From positions 62,001-126,000 of the forward strand of contig CAXATH010000002.1 in the NCBI GenBank assembly GCA_963972195.1: a stretch of 64,000 nucleotides of DNA, written 5' to 3'. Every line of letters starts with the position of its first letter. Positions within the stretch are counted from its first letter, which is position 1. The position numbers and the translations under genes were made by a program. This DNA is from Litorimonas sp963972195 (GTDB lineage Bacteria; Pseudomonadota; Alphaproteobacteria; Caulobacterales; Maricaulaceae). Below are positions 49,252 through 58,391 of this stretch, in pieces. The notes beneath the pieces were generated by a model, which did not search any database, was not told the DNA's origin, and saw only the letters and a list, made by a program, of their open reading frames with translations.

Positions 49252-50202
49252 ATGAGCGGCATGACCGATACAAACCAACCCATCGCAGAACTCGATACAC
49301 TCACTGACAATGAAGTCACCGTTTTTCAATTGGACGGGCAGCCTGTCAGGGGCCGCGCCGTACATTTGGGGAAAGCAATCGATGACGCCTTAACGGGCCC
49401 GAACGGCGAAGCTCGCTACCCGGACGAAATCGCGCGCCTTTTGGGCGAAGCGATGCTGCTTGGGTCATTGGTCACTCAGGCTTTGAAATTTGAAGGCCGT
49501 TTGGTCGTACAGTGTCACGGCACGAATGACGGGGCTGTGAGTCTGCTAATGGCAGATTGTACAACAAATGGAGCCATTCGCGGTTATGCCCGCTGGGACG
49601 ACGATAAATTGAAAGAGACCAAGCTCGACAACCGCAATCCGGGGGCTGAGACGCTTCTGGGCGGCGGTACTTTCTCTATGACGATCGACCAAGGTCCCGA
49701 TATGGACCAGTATCAGGGATTGGCGGCCATTCAGGGGGAGCGTCTCTCCGACTGCGCGCAGCATTATTTCGAACAGTCCGAACAAATCCCGACGGAAATC
49801 CGCCTCGCGGTCGGTCAGGTGCAGGAAAGCGGCGGCAAGCCTCACTGGCGCGGCGGCGGCATGATGATCCAGAAAATCGCGGATGATACGGCGCGCGGTG
49901 ATACGCAAAATGCCTGGGATACGGCGCGCTCCTTATTTGGCACGTTAAGCGACGCTGAATTAATTGACCCGGATTTATCCCAAAACAGATTGCTCTTCCG
50001 TCTATTTCATGAAGATGGCGTGCGCGTCGTCGAAACGCATAAAATTTCCGGGAATTGCCGCTGTTCTAGGGAGCGACTGGAAAACACTTTAAAAAGCTTT
50101 GAGCGAGAAGCGCTCGAAGACATGGCTGAAGACGATAAAACGATTAAAGCAAATTGCGAGTTTTGCGCGACCGATTATGTCTTCAAGCTCAGTGAACTTT
50201 AG
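49252..50202 (+). CDS. hslO: Redox-regulated chaperone Hsp33
   Basis: Holdase chaperone switched on by oxidation. The 316-residue protein has the HslO N-terminal domain (EVTVFQLDGQPVRGRAVHLG, EIARLLGEAMLLGSLVTQAL, RLVVQCHGTNDG, YQGLAAIQGE) and the zinc redox switch: C269-x-C271 in GNCRCSRERL and C302-x-x-C305 in ANCEFCATD, all four cysteines present. There is no clear ribosome site in front of the ATG at 49252; a second ATG at 49261 is possible. It converges with trkH. Confidence 0.95.
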   Translation: MSGMTDTNQPIAELDTLTDNEVTVFQLDGQPVRGRAVHLGKAIDDALTGPNGEARYPDEIARLLGEAMLLGSLVTQALKFEGRLVVQCHGTNDGAVSLLMADCTTNGAIRGYARWDDDKLKETKLDNRNPGAETLLGGGTFSMTIDQGPDMDQYQGLAAIQGERLSDCAQHYFEQSEQIPTEIRLAVGQVQESGGKPHWRGGGMMIQKIADDTARGDTQNAWDTARSLFGTLSDAELIDPDLSQNRLLFRLFHEDGVRVVETHKISGNCRCSRERLENTLKSFEREALEDMAEDDKTIKANCEFCATDYVFKLSEL

Positions 50203-50210
50203 TCCGAAAT

Positions 50211-51677
50211 TTAAGTTCGCCAAAATCCCGGGCTGAGAACGACGAGGGCCGTCACGATTTCCAATCGTCCCACAATCATGGCGGTCATTAAAACCCATTT
50301 TGCGCTACTTGGTAGCGGCTGATATGTACCGGCCGGACCAATAATTTCGCCGAGGCCGGGTCCTACATTTGCGACAGCACTTCCAGCGCCTGACCACGCG
50401 GTAAGCGGGTCTAGTCCGATGAGAGACAGCAAAATCGCCGTGACGGTAAAGGTTAGGAAGAATAGAAAGAAATAGCCGAGAACGGAATAAACGACGGCTT
50501 CCGGTAATACTCGCCCTCCATATCGCAACGGCGCCACAGCGTGATTACGTGGCATTTTGAAGAGGTAGGCTCGTAACCCTTCGAAAGCGACCTGATACCT
50601 GAAGATTTTGATAGAGCAGGCCGTCGAGCCCGCACAACCGCCAATAAACATGAAACAGAAAAACGCCGCCACGGCAAAGGGTCCCCAAAGATAATAATTC
50701 GCCGTCGCATAGCCGGTCCCGGTAATGATAGAGATCGTATTAAAAGTGGATAACCGCAAAGCATGCCAAAAATCTTCATTTTCGGCGGAGCCGAATTCTG
50801 TGCCGGCCCACAGAAAAAAAGTGATCATCAGGCTGAGGCTGAGGAGAACTGTTATAAAGGCGCGAACTTGCGGATCTTTTAACGGCGCTTTGAAATCTCC
50901 CCGCGTCATCAGCAGATAGACGCCAAAGGGAATGCCGCCGGCCATCATGAAGACAATTCCAACCAGGTCTGCGCCTTGATCCATAAACCCGCCCATGGAC
51001 GCATCGGAGGTCGAATATCCCCCGGTCGCAACTGTTGTCATGGCATGGGCAAAAGCATCAAATCCGCTCATTCCGGCAAGCATATAAAAAATCGCACAGG
51101 TCAAAGTCAGGCCTAAATATATCAAAGAAATCGCCGCGGCGATTGACGCTGCGCGGGGAAGGATTTTTTCCCCCATATCAGAGCTTTCCAGACGGAAAAG
51201 CTGCATGCCGCCGACTTTGAGCATAGGCAGAACCGCCATAGCTGTCACAATGATCCCGATGCCGCCAATCCATTGCAAAATGGCCCGCCATAATAAAACG
51301 CCTTTCGGCAAGTCATCCAGCCCTGTCAATATTGTAGCCCCTGTAGTCGTAATGCCGGATGTGGCTTCGAAAAAGGCGTCCGTCACTGAAAGACCCACCG
51401 GCTCCATAATGAAGGGAATGGACGAGAAGGCAGAAAGGGATACCCAGCTTGCCACAGTCAGCAGAAATGCGCCTCTGGCCCGAAGATCCGGCTTGGGAGT
51501 GTAATTTGCCAGAGATAATGCTGCGCCAAACAAAGAGGTCAAAATGCCGGAAACAGCGAAGGCGCGCCAGGAACGGCCTTCAAAAGCGAGATCCACGCCC
51601 ATCGGAATGAACATTGTCAAACCAAGAATGGCTATCATCAGGCCAATGACAAAAAAGACTGGTCGTAAATCCGGCAT
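50211..51677 (-). CDS. trkH: Potassium uptake protein TrkH
   Basis: Membrane pore subunit of the Trk potassium uptake system, gated by the cytoplasmic nucleotide-binding protein TrkA. The 488-residue protein is a chain of about 10-12 helices in four pore repeats; repeat signatures are visible at EATSGITTTGATIL (first filter TTGA), MTTVATGGYSTSDAS, TGTGYATANYYLWG and GSAVANVGPGLGEI. The conserved glycines of each filter are present. trkA is not in the window. Starts at an ATG with AGGG upstream and is divergent from the S9 peptidase. Confidence 0.94.
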   Translation of the reverse strand: MPDLRPVFFVIGLMIAILGLTMFIPMGVDLAFEGRSWRAFAVSGILTSLFGAALSLANYTPKPDLRARGAFLLTVASWVSLSAFSSIPFIMEPVGLSVTDAFFEATSGITTTGATILTGLDDLPKGVLLWRAILQWIGGIGIIVTAMAVLPMLKVGGMQLFRLESSDMGEKILPRAASIAAAISLIYLGLTLTCAIFYMLAGMSGFDAFAHAMTTVATGGYSTSDASMGGFMDQGADLVGIVFMMAGGIPFGVYLLMTRGDFKAPLKDPQVRAFITVLLSLSLMITFFLWAGTEFGSAENEDFWHALRLSTFNTISIITGTGYATANYYLWGPFAVAAFFCFMFIGGCAGSTACSIKIFRYQVAFEGLRAYLFKMPRNHAVAPLRYGGRVLPEAVVYSVLGYFFLFFLTFTVTAILLSLIGLDPLTAWSGAGSAVANVGPGLGEIIGPAGTYQPLPSSAKWVLMTAMIVGRLEIVTALVVLSPGFWRT

Positions 51678-51846
51678 TGGGAAACCCTATCCAAAAGCGA
51701 AAGACATGCAAAGCAGTAAGCAAAATTTTGCGTAAAAGAGAGGCTGTGATTGCGAGAAAAACTTGAATGACCCCGCCGCATGATATTTAACGGAGATAAT
51801 TCAATTATGACGCGTCCATCGGGGCCGTTTGACACAAGGCTCTGTA

Positions 51847-54357
51847 ATGTCGTCTTTCCGACCAAAATCTGGACTTTTTCCGTCTAAATCCAATTCCTTG
51901 CGCTGGACATCATTGATAGCGGTTCTCGCCGCAGGTTTGAGTTTAGCGGCCTGCGGTTCTGATGCCCCGAAAACTCCGGAAACGGCTCCGTCATCAGCCA
52001 CGCAGGATAGCCTTCAAGCGGCGGCAAGACAGGCTCAAACCCAGCAACGACCAACACAATATATTAAGCGCGATCCAGGCAATGGCTACCTAACTCCTGA
52101 GATTATCAACGCCGCCGAATCCTTAAGCGGTAAAACCTTGTCCAGTCCGAAAATTTCTCCGGATGGGGAGTTTATTACGGTTCTCCAAGGGCGTGAAGAG
52201 GATGCCCGACAGCAGGATCTTTGGGCGTATGATTTGAGCACCGGCGAAGGCCGCCTTCTGGTGAGTTCAACGGATATTCTGGGAGAGCCGGAAGTTCTGT
52301 CCGAGGAGGAAAAAAATCGCCGTGAGCGCGCCCGCGAATATGGCAAAGGGATCGTCACCTATTCCTGGGTCGGAGATAATTTATTGTTGTTCCCACTCGG
52401 CGGCGACATCTATCTCTATAATCTGGAAACGCAGGAAAGCCAGCAAGTTACGGCCACCAAAGGGTTTGAGACGGATCCGAAGGTCAGCGCGAATGGCCAG
52501 AAAGTCGCTTACGTCCGGGACAATGAGCTTTACATCAAGGACATTAAAAGCGGTCTGGAGCGTCAGCTTTCAGATGGGGCGACAGAAACCATTCGGAATG
52601 CGACAGCGAGTTTCGTTGTTCAGGAAGAACTGGATCGCAATACCGGTTTCTGGTTGTCGCCTCAGGCAAAAAATGTTGCCTATACACAGATTGATGAGTC
52701 CGAAATTGCCATTGAAAACCGTCTGGATTTCGGGGCGGACGGCGTTGAAAATATCTCCCAGCGTTATCCTTTTGCGGGCACAGCTAATGCGACAGTGAAA
52801 TTGGGTGTTGTGAGCGCCGAAGGCGGGAAGACGCGCTGGCTCGACTTAGGACCTGAGGAAGATATATATCTAACCCGCGTCATTTGGGACAAAAACGGCG
52901 ACTCCCTCGTCGCGGGCATTTTGTCCCGGGACAATAAAACTCACACTTTCCGCCGCTACAATATTAAGACCGGTCGGAGTGAGGAAATTTATACAGAAAC
53001 TTCGCCGACATGGTTGAATATTGGGACGGATCTGAGAGCCGAAAAAGACGGTAGCCTTCTCTGGTCTGCCGAGCGGAATAATTTACGTCAAATTTTCCGG
53101 ATCGGGACAGAGGGCGAAATAAAAGCCTTAACGCCCGAGGCGATGAATGTTCACAACCTTCTCTGCAAAGCAGGCGACTCCGGAGATCTCTATGTTTCCG
53201 GTTGGCAAGACACGCCTCTGGAGCAACATATTTTCAAAATTTCCCAATCTGAGGATTCTGAAGCGCCAGAGGACATGGAAGAGGACGAGACGCCGGAAAG
53301 CGAGGCGAGTGAGAACGAGAACACTGAAAACGGCGAAAATAAAGACCAAGCCGCACAGTTCTCTGGAACTGTCACTCAGATCACGACCCGGCCCGGACAG
53401 CATTCCGCCCGATTTAATTCTGATTGCTCTCGTTTTATCGGGACATTTTCGGGTCCGAACACACCGTCTCAGACACGGGCTTTTGAAGCGGACGGAACGC
53501 CTCTGGCCTGGTTAAATGAGAACAAGCTTGATTCAGATCACCCTTACGCGCCCTATCTCGACACTCACATCACACCTGAATTTGGCCAGATAACCGGAAT
53601 AGACGGCACGCCGCTTGATTATATGCTTTTCAAGCCGCTTGACCTTAAACCGGGTCAACAACGCGCCAGCGTCACCATTGTTTATGGCGGGCCGGGCGTT
53701 CAGCGGGTCAAACGTAATTTTCGTAACCAGTTTGCTCAAATGCTGGCCCATCACGGTTTTGTCGTGTTTCAAATTGAGGGGCGCGGGGCCACGAATCGCG
53801 GCAAAGAATTTGAAGACGGTCTCTATAGAGCCATGGGAACCGTAGAAGTCACAGATCAAATCGCCGGGGCAGACTTTCTTAGGGCCCAGAGCTTTATCGA
53901 TGAAGACCGTATGGGCGTATATGGCTGGTCTTATGGCGGATACATGACCCTCCATATGCTTGGCCAGACAGATATCTACGCCAGCGGCGTGGCAGGCGCG
54001 CCTGTCACAGACTGGTCACTCTACGACACGGCCTACACCGAACGTTACCTCGGAAGTCCTGATACAGAATCAGAAAATTATACCGAAGGCGCTTATGAAA
54101 ATGGGAGTGTTTTTGCCCATATTGATGGCCTGACAGAACCGGTTTTGCTGATCCACGGGATGGCCGATGATAACGTTGTGTTTCGTCACTCGATTAAATT
54201 CATGGATGCGATGCAAACGGCCGGAAAACAGAATTTGCGCGTCATGACTTATCCGGGCGAGAAACACGGCTTTCGAAAAACCGAAAATCGCATCCACCGG
54301 GATCGCCAAATTCTAGAGTTTTTCTTGGAGACACTCGATTTGCAGCCAGAACGTTAG
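51847..54357 (+). CDS. Prolyl oligopeptidase family S9 (dipeptidyl-peptidase IV-like) lipoprotein
   Basis: Serine peptidase that probably cuts short or Xaa-Pro peptides outside the cytoplasm. From the ATG at 51847 the precursor has 836 residues (the frame starts at a TTG 18 bases earlier). The signal peptide ends in the lipobox LAAC. A beta-propeller (about 70-560) precedes the alpha/beta-hydrolase domain with S695 in YGWSYGGYMT, D774 in HGMADDNV and H807 in GEKHGF, which are spaced as in DPP4. An acidic insert rich in Glu, Asp, Ser and Asn at about 475-515 is unusual. EEKNRRERAREYGKGI is the family helical segment. Confidence 0.94.
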   Translation: MSSFRPKSGLFPSKSNSLRWTSLIAVLAAGLSLAACGSDAPKTPETAPSSATQDSLQAAARQAQTQQRPTQYIKRDPGNGYLTPEIINAAESLSGKTLSSPKISPDGEFITVLQGREEDARQQDLWAYDLSTGEGRLLVSSTDILGEPEVLSEEEKNRRERAREYGKGIVTYSWVGDNLLLFPLGGDIYLYNLETQESQQVTATKGFETDPKVSANGQKVAYVRDNELYIKDIKSGLERQLSDGATETIRNATASFVVQEELDRNTGFWLSPQAKNVAYTQIDESEIAIENRLDFGADGVENISQRYPFAGTANATVKLGVVSAEGGKTRWLDLGPEEDIYLTRVIWDKNGDSLVAGILSRDNKTHTFRRYNIKTGRSEEIYTETSPTWLNIGTDLRAEKDGSLLWSAERNNLRQIFRIGTEGEIKALTPEAMNVHNLLCKAGDSGDLYVSGWQDTPLEQHIFKISQSEDSEAPEDMEEDETPESEASENENTENGENKDQAAQFSGTVTQITTRPGQHSARFNSDCSRFIGTFSGPNTPSQTRAFEADGTPLAWLNENKLDSDHPYAPYLDTHITPEFGQITGIDGTPLDYMLFKPLDLKPGQQRASVTIVYGGPGVQRVKRNFRNQFAQMLAHHGFVVFQIEGRGATNRGKEFEDGLYRAMGTVEVTDQIAGADFLRAQSFIDEDRMGVYGWSYGGYMTLHMLGQTDIYASGVAGAPVTDWSLYDTAYTERYLGSPDTESENYTEGAYENGSVFAHIDGLTEPVLLIHGMADDNVVFRHSIKFMDAMQTAGKQNLRVMTYPGEKHGFRKTENRIHRDRQILEFFLETLDLQPER

Positions 54358-54379
54358 AATAAAAGAGCGTTGGAATAAA

Positions 54380-54402
54380 AATGGGGGCTATATGCCCCCT
54401 TA
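54380..54402. terminator. Hairpin terminator between the S9 peptidase and TPR protein genes
   Basis: GGGGGC / GCCCCC stem with a 5-base AT loop. The minus strand is followed by a T-rich run, so it best serves the minus gene, but it lies between convergent genes. Confidence 0.7.
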
Positions 54403-54442
54403 ATTAGATTGAGAAATAAGCCTGATTTATCTCATATAAATC

Positions 54443-55153
54443 TTAATCAGCTTTTGGTTTCGTCTCTGACACTTCCTGCTTGCGAATGGCTTCCCGGATA
54501 CGTCCGCGCAGAACGGCGGTTTCCACGCTATCAGGATTTATCTCCAGGGAAGCTTCGATATCTTCCAGCGCGCCTTTCAGCTTGTCCTGCTGCATACGCG
54601 AATCGGCTCTGTATCGCAGCGCGGCGGCGCTTTCCGGATCAAAAACGAGCGCAGACGTCAGGTCTGTCTCCGCGTAATCATATCGCTCTTCCAAGCTGTA
54701 AGCTCGGGCGCGGGCAATCCGCAGGTCGGTATGGTTCTCTTTGAGCTTTAAACCGGCGCTCGCCGAGGCGTAAGCCTTGTTCGGGTCATTGGCGACAAGC
54801 CAGAAATTGGCGGCTTCGGCATAAAAATCTGCTCGCATAGCCGGCGTGCCACCATCAGAGGCCTTGGCAAGTTCGTCCAGACGGTTTGCGGCTTCATCTT
54901 CGTGACCGAGCGCGAATAGCGCCATAGCCTCGCAATGTTTGGCCCGCCGCCCGCCGCCTTCTGATCGCCATATCATCGCCTCTTCAAAAGCAAGATCGGA
55001 ATCCTCGGCGATGCGCTCGAGACATTCCTTGTGTTTTTTGTCAAAAGCGTCTGTCAGGTCACCTGCGAATGCGGAAGGCGTCACAAAGGTCATTGCCATA
55101 ACGGACACAGCCGATAAGACTAACGGGATAGAAATAAAAGGGCGTCGAAACAT
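54443..55153 (-). CDS. Exported TPR-repeat protein
   Basis: Predicted periplasmic scaffold. From the ATG at 55153 (ribosome site AAGGCGG) the precursor has 236 residues; the frame extends back to a GTG at 55201. The signal peptide ends in SAFA-G. After a Cys-containing start come three to four TPR helices: ARAYSLEERYDYAETDLTSALVFDPES, AALRYRADSRMQQDKLKGALEDIEASLEINPDS, and the flanking KAYASASAGLKLKENH. No enzymatic motif is seen. It is transcribed divergently from the SDR gene, and their 5' ends are only 36 bases apart. Confidence 0.85.
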   Translation of the reverse strand: MFRRPFISIPLVLSAVSVMAMTFVTPSAFAGDLTDAFDKKHKECLERIAEDSDLAFEEAMIWRSEGGGRRAKHCEAMALFALGHEDEAANRLDELAKASDGGTPAMRADFYAEAANFWLVANDPNKAYASASAGLKLKENHTDLRIARARAYSLEERYDYAETDLTSALVFDPESAAALRYRADSRMQQDKLKGALEDIEASLEINPDSVETAVLRGRIREAIRKQEVSETKPKAD

Positions 55154-55189
55154 AAAACCGCCTTTATCAAAGGGAGGGGCGGCGCAGCA

Positions 55190-56107
55190 ATGCCGACGCA
55201 CATTAATTCGCAGACAGCTAAAAAGGGTAAAATGGCTCTCTTATTGGGAGCAGGCTATGTCGGGCGCCATCTTGCGCCGGCGTTAACGGCGAAGGGGTAT
55301 CATGTCATAGGCACAACACGGTCCCCAGAGGAGGCGGAAACGCTCGAAACACGGGGGATACTGCCTTTGGTCACTGAAGATTTATCTCAGACCCGGTTAA
55401 AAGAGGTCTTTCAACGCGCAGACGTTATAATCTCATCTATTCCGCCGAAGAAATCTCCCGATGAGAACGGCTATTATGATCCTGTATTATCCGCTCTAAA
55501 CTCATCCCGGATCACAGCGAGATGGGTGGGCTATCTCTCTGCGACCAGTGTTTATGGGGACCGGGATGGCCAGTGGGTTTTTGAAGGCGAGTCGCCGACG
55601 CCGCAATTAAAACGGGGTATGGCCCGGGCCGAAGCCGAAATTGAATGGATAGAAACGCTCTGGCCCGTCCATATTTTCCGCCTCGCCGGAATTTACGGCC
55701 CCGGACGCTCGCCTTTTGAAAAGCTCCGGCAGGGCAAGGCGCGAGCCGTTATCAAAGACGGACATATGGTAAACCGTATCCATGTAGAGGATATTGTCTC
55801 GGCGGTAATGGCCTCGATCAACGCGCCAAACCCGCAAAGAATTTATAATCTCGCCGATGGTCATCCGGCTCCGCCGCAAGATGTTTTGGATTTTGCCGCG
55901 AAACTTATCAATGTTGAAACGCCGCCGCGTGTCGGATTAGGGGATGAAAGCGTGTCAAAAATGGCCCGCAGCTTTTATCGTGAAACCAAGCGCGTAGATA
56001 ACAGCCGCGCGAGACGAGAACTGGACTGGACGCCAAAATATAGCGATTATAAATCCGGCCTGAAGGCAACTCTAAAGTCAGAAATGGGGTCAGCTCCGCC
56101 TGATTAA
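55190..56107 (+). CDS. SDR-type NAD(P)-binding protein, YeeZ-like epimerase/dehydratase family
   Basis: 305-residue extended short-chain dehydrogenase relative. The cofactor loop is MALLLGAGYVGRHLAPAL (about 15-32), then SSIPPKK and the core YLSATSVYGDRDGQWV where SDR enzymes have Ser/Tyr; the YxxxK motif is not present in canonical form. FRLAGIYGPGRSPFEKL, HVEDIVSAV and RRELDWTPKYSDYKSG match the epimerase/dehydratase C-terminus. Substrate unknown. The start may be the ATG at 55232, which begins right at the Rossmann strand; I keep 55190 because it has GAGGGG upstream. It is 48 bases before the HIT gene. Confidence 0.86.
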   Translation: MPTHINSQTAKKGKMALLLGAGYVGRHLAPALTAKGYHVIGTTRSPEEAETLETRGILPLVTEDLSQTRLKEVFQRADVIISSIPPKKSPDENGYYDPVLSALNSSRITARWVGYLSATSVYGDRDGQWVFEGESPTPQLKRGMARAEAEIEWIETLWPVHIFRLAGIYGPGRSPFEKLRQGKARAVIKDGHMVNRIHVEDIVSAVMASINAPNPQRIYNLADGHPAPPQDVLDFAAKLINVETPPRVGLGDESVSKMARSFYRETKRVDNSRARRELDWTPKYSDYKSGLKATLKSEMGSAPPD

Positions 56108-56155
56108 ATCAAAAGCTCTGCTGACTTTATAATTCAGAAACGTTAGGCTCAAGAT

Positions 56156-56587
56156 ATGACACTCCACGCCGAATACGATCCGACCAATATCTTCGCTAAA
56201 ATCATTGACGGCGACGTGCCGTCGGCGAAAGTCCATGAAGATAAAGACACGCTCATAATTATGGATGCGTTCCCGCAATCGCGGGGTCATTGCCTTATTA
56301 TACCAAAGCGCCCGGTCCGGAACCTGCTGGAGCTGGCCCCGAAAGACATCGGGCGTTTGTTTGGCACGGTTCAGCGCGTCGCTCAGGCTGTCGATAAAGC
56401 CTTTAATCCGGACGGTATTGTCGTGACGCAGTTTAACGGCGCCCCGGCTGGGCAGTCGGTTTTTCACCTTCACGTCCACGTCATTCCGAAATTCGAAGGC
56501 GAAGCTTTTGCGGGGCATGGCGACGCCAAATCCGGGGATATGGACGCGCTGAAGTTACTCGCCGGAGAAATAGCCGCTCAGCTTTAA
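56156..56587 (+). CDS. HIT-family nucleotide hydrolase/transferase
   Basis: A 143-residue protein of the HINT branch, which hydrolyses nucleoside phosphoramidates or similar AMP derivatives. It has NIFAKIIDGDVPSAKVHED at the N-terminus and the histidine triad SVFHLHVHVIPKF with H104, H106 and H108 preceded by the family NGAPAGQ loop. It is cytoplasmic, without a signal peptide. Natural substrate unknown. Confidence 0.93.
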   Translation: MTLHAEYDPTNIFAKIIDGDVPSAKVHEDKDTLIIMDAFPQSRGHCLIIPKRPVRNLLELAPKDIGRLFGTVQRVAQAVDKAFNPDGIVVTQFNGAPAGQSVFHLHVHVIPKFEGEAFAGHGDAKSGDMDALKLLAGEIAAQL

Positions 56588-56715
56588 AGCTTGGCCTCCT
56601 CCCTGTCTGTGATTACTATGCCTTTAATAAGAGGCGGGATGGGCGGTTTTAAACCCGATAACTCCCCATTTTTGCGCCATAGGCGGTCTCGGATAGTAAG
56701 ATAAAGGATAAATTC

Positions 56716-58383
56716 ATGCGCTCTTCACTTCTCAAATCGTCCCTCCTGACCCTCTCGACAGCCGCTTTGGTTGCGTCCTGCGCAACGGCTCCGAAAATGA
56801 TGATGGAAGACGGCACGGAATATGACGTCGCCGCGCAATATGAAAAGTTTGCCGAAGTCGATATGAATCCGGATACAAGCTTTTTGAGCGCGTCTCAAAA
56901 AGCGGTCGTTAATAAACTCATTGACGCCAGTGATTACCTTTCTCAAATCTATCTTCTACAGCGCGGCGTGAATTATCCTGAGCTGAGACAGGAAATTGCG
57001 CGAAATGGCTCTGATGCCCAACTCACTATGTTCGATCTACATTACGGGCCCTGTGACAGCCTTGAGAGCGATTTTGTATTCTACGGCGAGGCTGAATGCC
57101 CGGAAGGCGGAGGGTTTTATCCTAGAGATATGACGCGCCAGGAATTCGAGGACTGGATTGCGGCTCACCCGGAAGATGAAGACGCCTTTACCTCGGGCTA
57201 TACAGTTATCCGCCGCACGGATGACGGCGGTCTGAAAGCTGTGCCTTACCACGTCGAATATGCCGAATATCTGAAACCGGCCGCACAATTAATGCGCGAA
57301 GCTGCAGACCTTTCGGAAAATGAAAACCTTACCCGGTTTCTGAATCTTCGGGCGGATGCTTTCCTGACGGATGATTATTTTGAATCAGAAATGGCCTGGA
57401 TGGATCTCGACGGCGATATCGAAGTCGCGATTGGCCCTTATGAAGTCTATGATGATGGTCTGTTCGGTTACAAAACAGCTTATGAGAGTTTTGTGACCAT
57501 CAAGAACCCCGAAGAATCAGCCGCTCTCGCAAAATATAAAAACTATCTCCGCGACATGGAGGCCAACCTGCCTGTCGAGGAAAGCTATAAGAATTTCTCT
57601 CGCGGTTTTGCCTCTCCGATTGCCGTGACTTACCAGGTCCATGGCGGCGGAGACAATGAAAACGGCGTTCAAACCATTGCGTTCAACCTGCCCAATGATG
57701 AGCGGGTACGCGAAGCCAAGGGCGCAAAAAAGGTTATTCTGAATAACGTCCTCGGCGCGAAATATGACCGTATTCTTGCTCCGATTGGCAAGCGCGTTCT
57801 AGTGCGGGATCAGGCCCAACTGACGACCAAAAAATATATGAGCTATAATACGCTCTTCCACGAACTGTCGCACTCCCTCGGCCCCGGCAACATTACCGTC
57901 GACGGCGAAGACACAACCGTCAGTGCGCAGCTGAAAGAGCTCTATTCCGGCGTTGAGGAAGGCAAAGCCGACGTCATGGGGGCCTATAATATCCTATATA
58001 TGATGGAGCGCGGCGAATTACCGGCGTCGGAAAAGGAAGCATTTTTGGCGACCTATTTCACAGGCCTGTTCCGGTCCATGCGCTTCGGGATTACCGAAGC
58101 CCACGCCAAGGGCGCAGCGTTTCAGTATAATTATTACATGCAGACCGGCGCGGCAGAATGGCTCCCCGATCAGGAACGCTACCGTCTTGATTTTGACGTG
58201 TTGGAGCAATCTATTTCCGATCTGACCGGAGAGGTTGTACGCCTTCAAGGCGACGGCAGTTACGAGGCGACAGAAACGTTCTTGCAAACTTATGTGAAGC
58301 TTGACGGACCCGCCAAGATTGTTCTCGGAGAGCTCGAGGATATTCCTTATGATATTCGCCCGGTCTATCCGTCTGAAATCTAG
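56716..58383 (+). CDS. M49-like zinc peptidase lipoprotein (dipeptidyl-peptidase III relative)
   Basis: Likely a secreted zinc peptidase. The 555-residue precursor has a signal peptide ending in the lipobox VASC (Cys 22). The catalytic region is NTLFHELSHSLGPG with H382, E383 and H386, then VEEGKADVMGAY with E415 supplying the third ligand; the second motif EExxAD is that of family M49. Classic DPP III has HEXXGH, with an extra residue; here the spacing is the plain HEXXH seen in some bacterial members, and the protein is shorter than the usual 670-740. Two Cys pairs in the N-terminal part (CDSLES, AECPEGG) may form a disulfide. A good ribosome site (AAGGA) precedes the ATG. It is 8 bases ahead of purU. 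Confidence 0.83.
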   Translation: MRSSLLKSSLLTLSTAALVASCATAPKMMMEDGTEYDVAAQYEKFAEVDMNPDTSFLSASQKAVVNKLIDASDYLSQIYLLQRGVNYPELRQEIARNGSDAQLTMFDLHYGPCDSLESDFVFYGEAECPEGGGFYPRDMTRQEFEDWIAAHPEDEDAFTSGYTVIRRTDDGGLKAVPYHVEYAEYLKPAAQLMREAADLSENENLTRFLNLRADAFLTDDYFESEMAWMDLDGDIEVAIGPYEVYDDGLFGYKTAYESFVTIKNPEESAALAKYKNYLRDMEANLPVEESYKNFSRGFASPIAVTYQVHGGGDNENGVQTIAFNLPNDERVREAKGAKKVILNNVLGAKYDRILAPIGKRVLVRDQAQLTTKKYMSYNTLFHELSHSLGPGNITVDGEDTTVSAQLKELYSGVEEGKADVMGAYNILYMMERGELPASEKEAFLATYFTGLFRSMRFGITEAHAKGAAFQYNYYMQTGAAEWLPDQERYRLDFDVLEQSISDLTGEVVRLQGDGSYEATETFLQTYVKLDGPAKIVLGELEDIPYDIRPVYPSEI

Positions 58384-58391
58384 GCTCTGAT

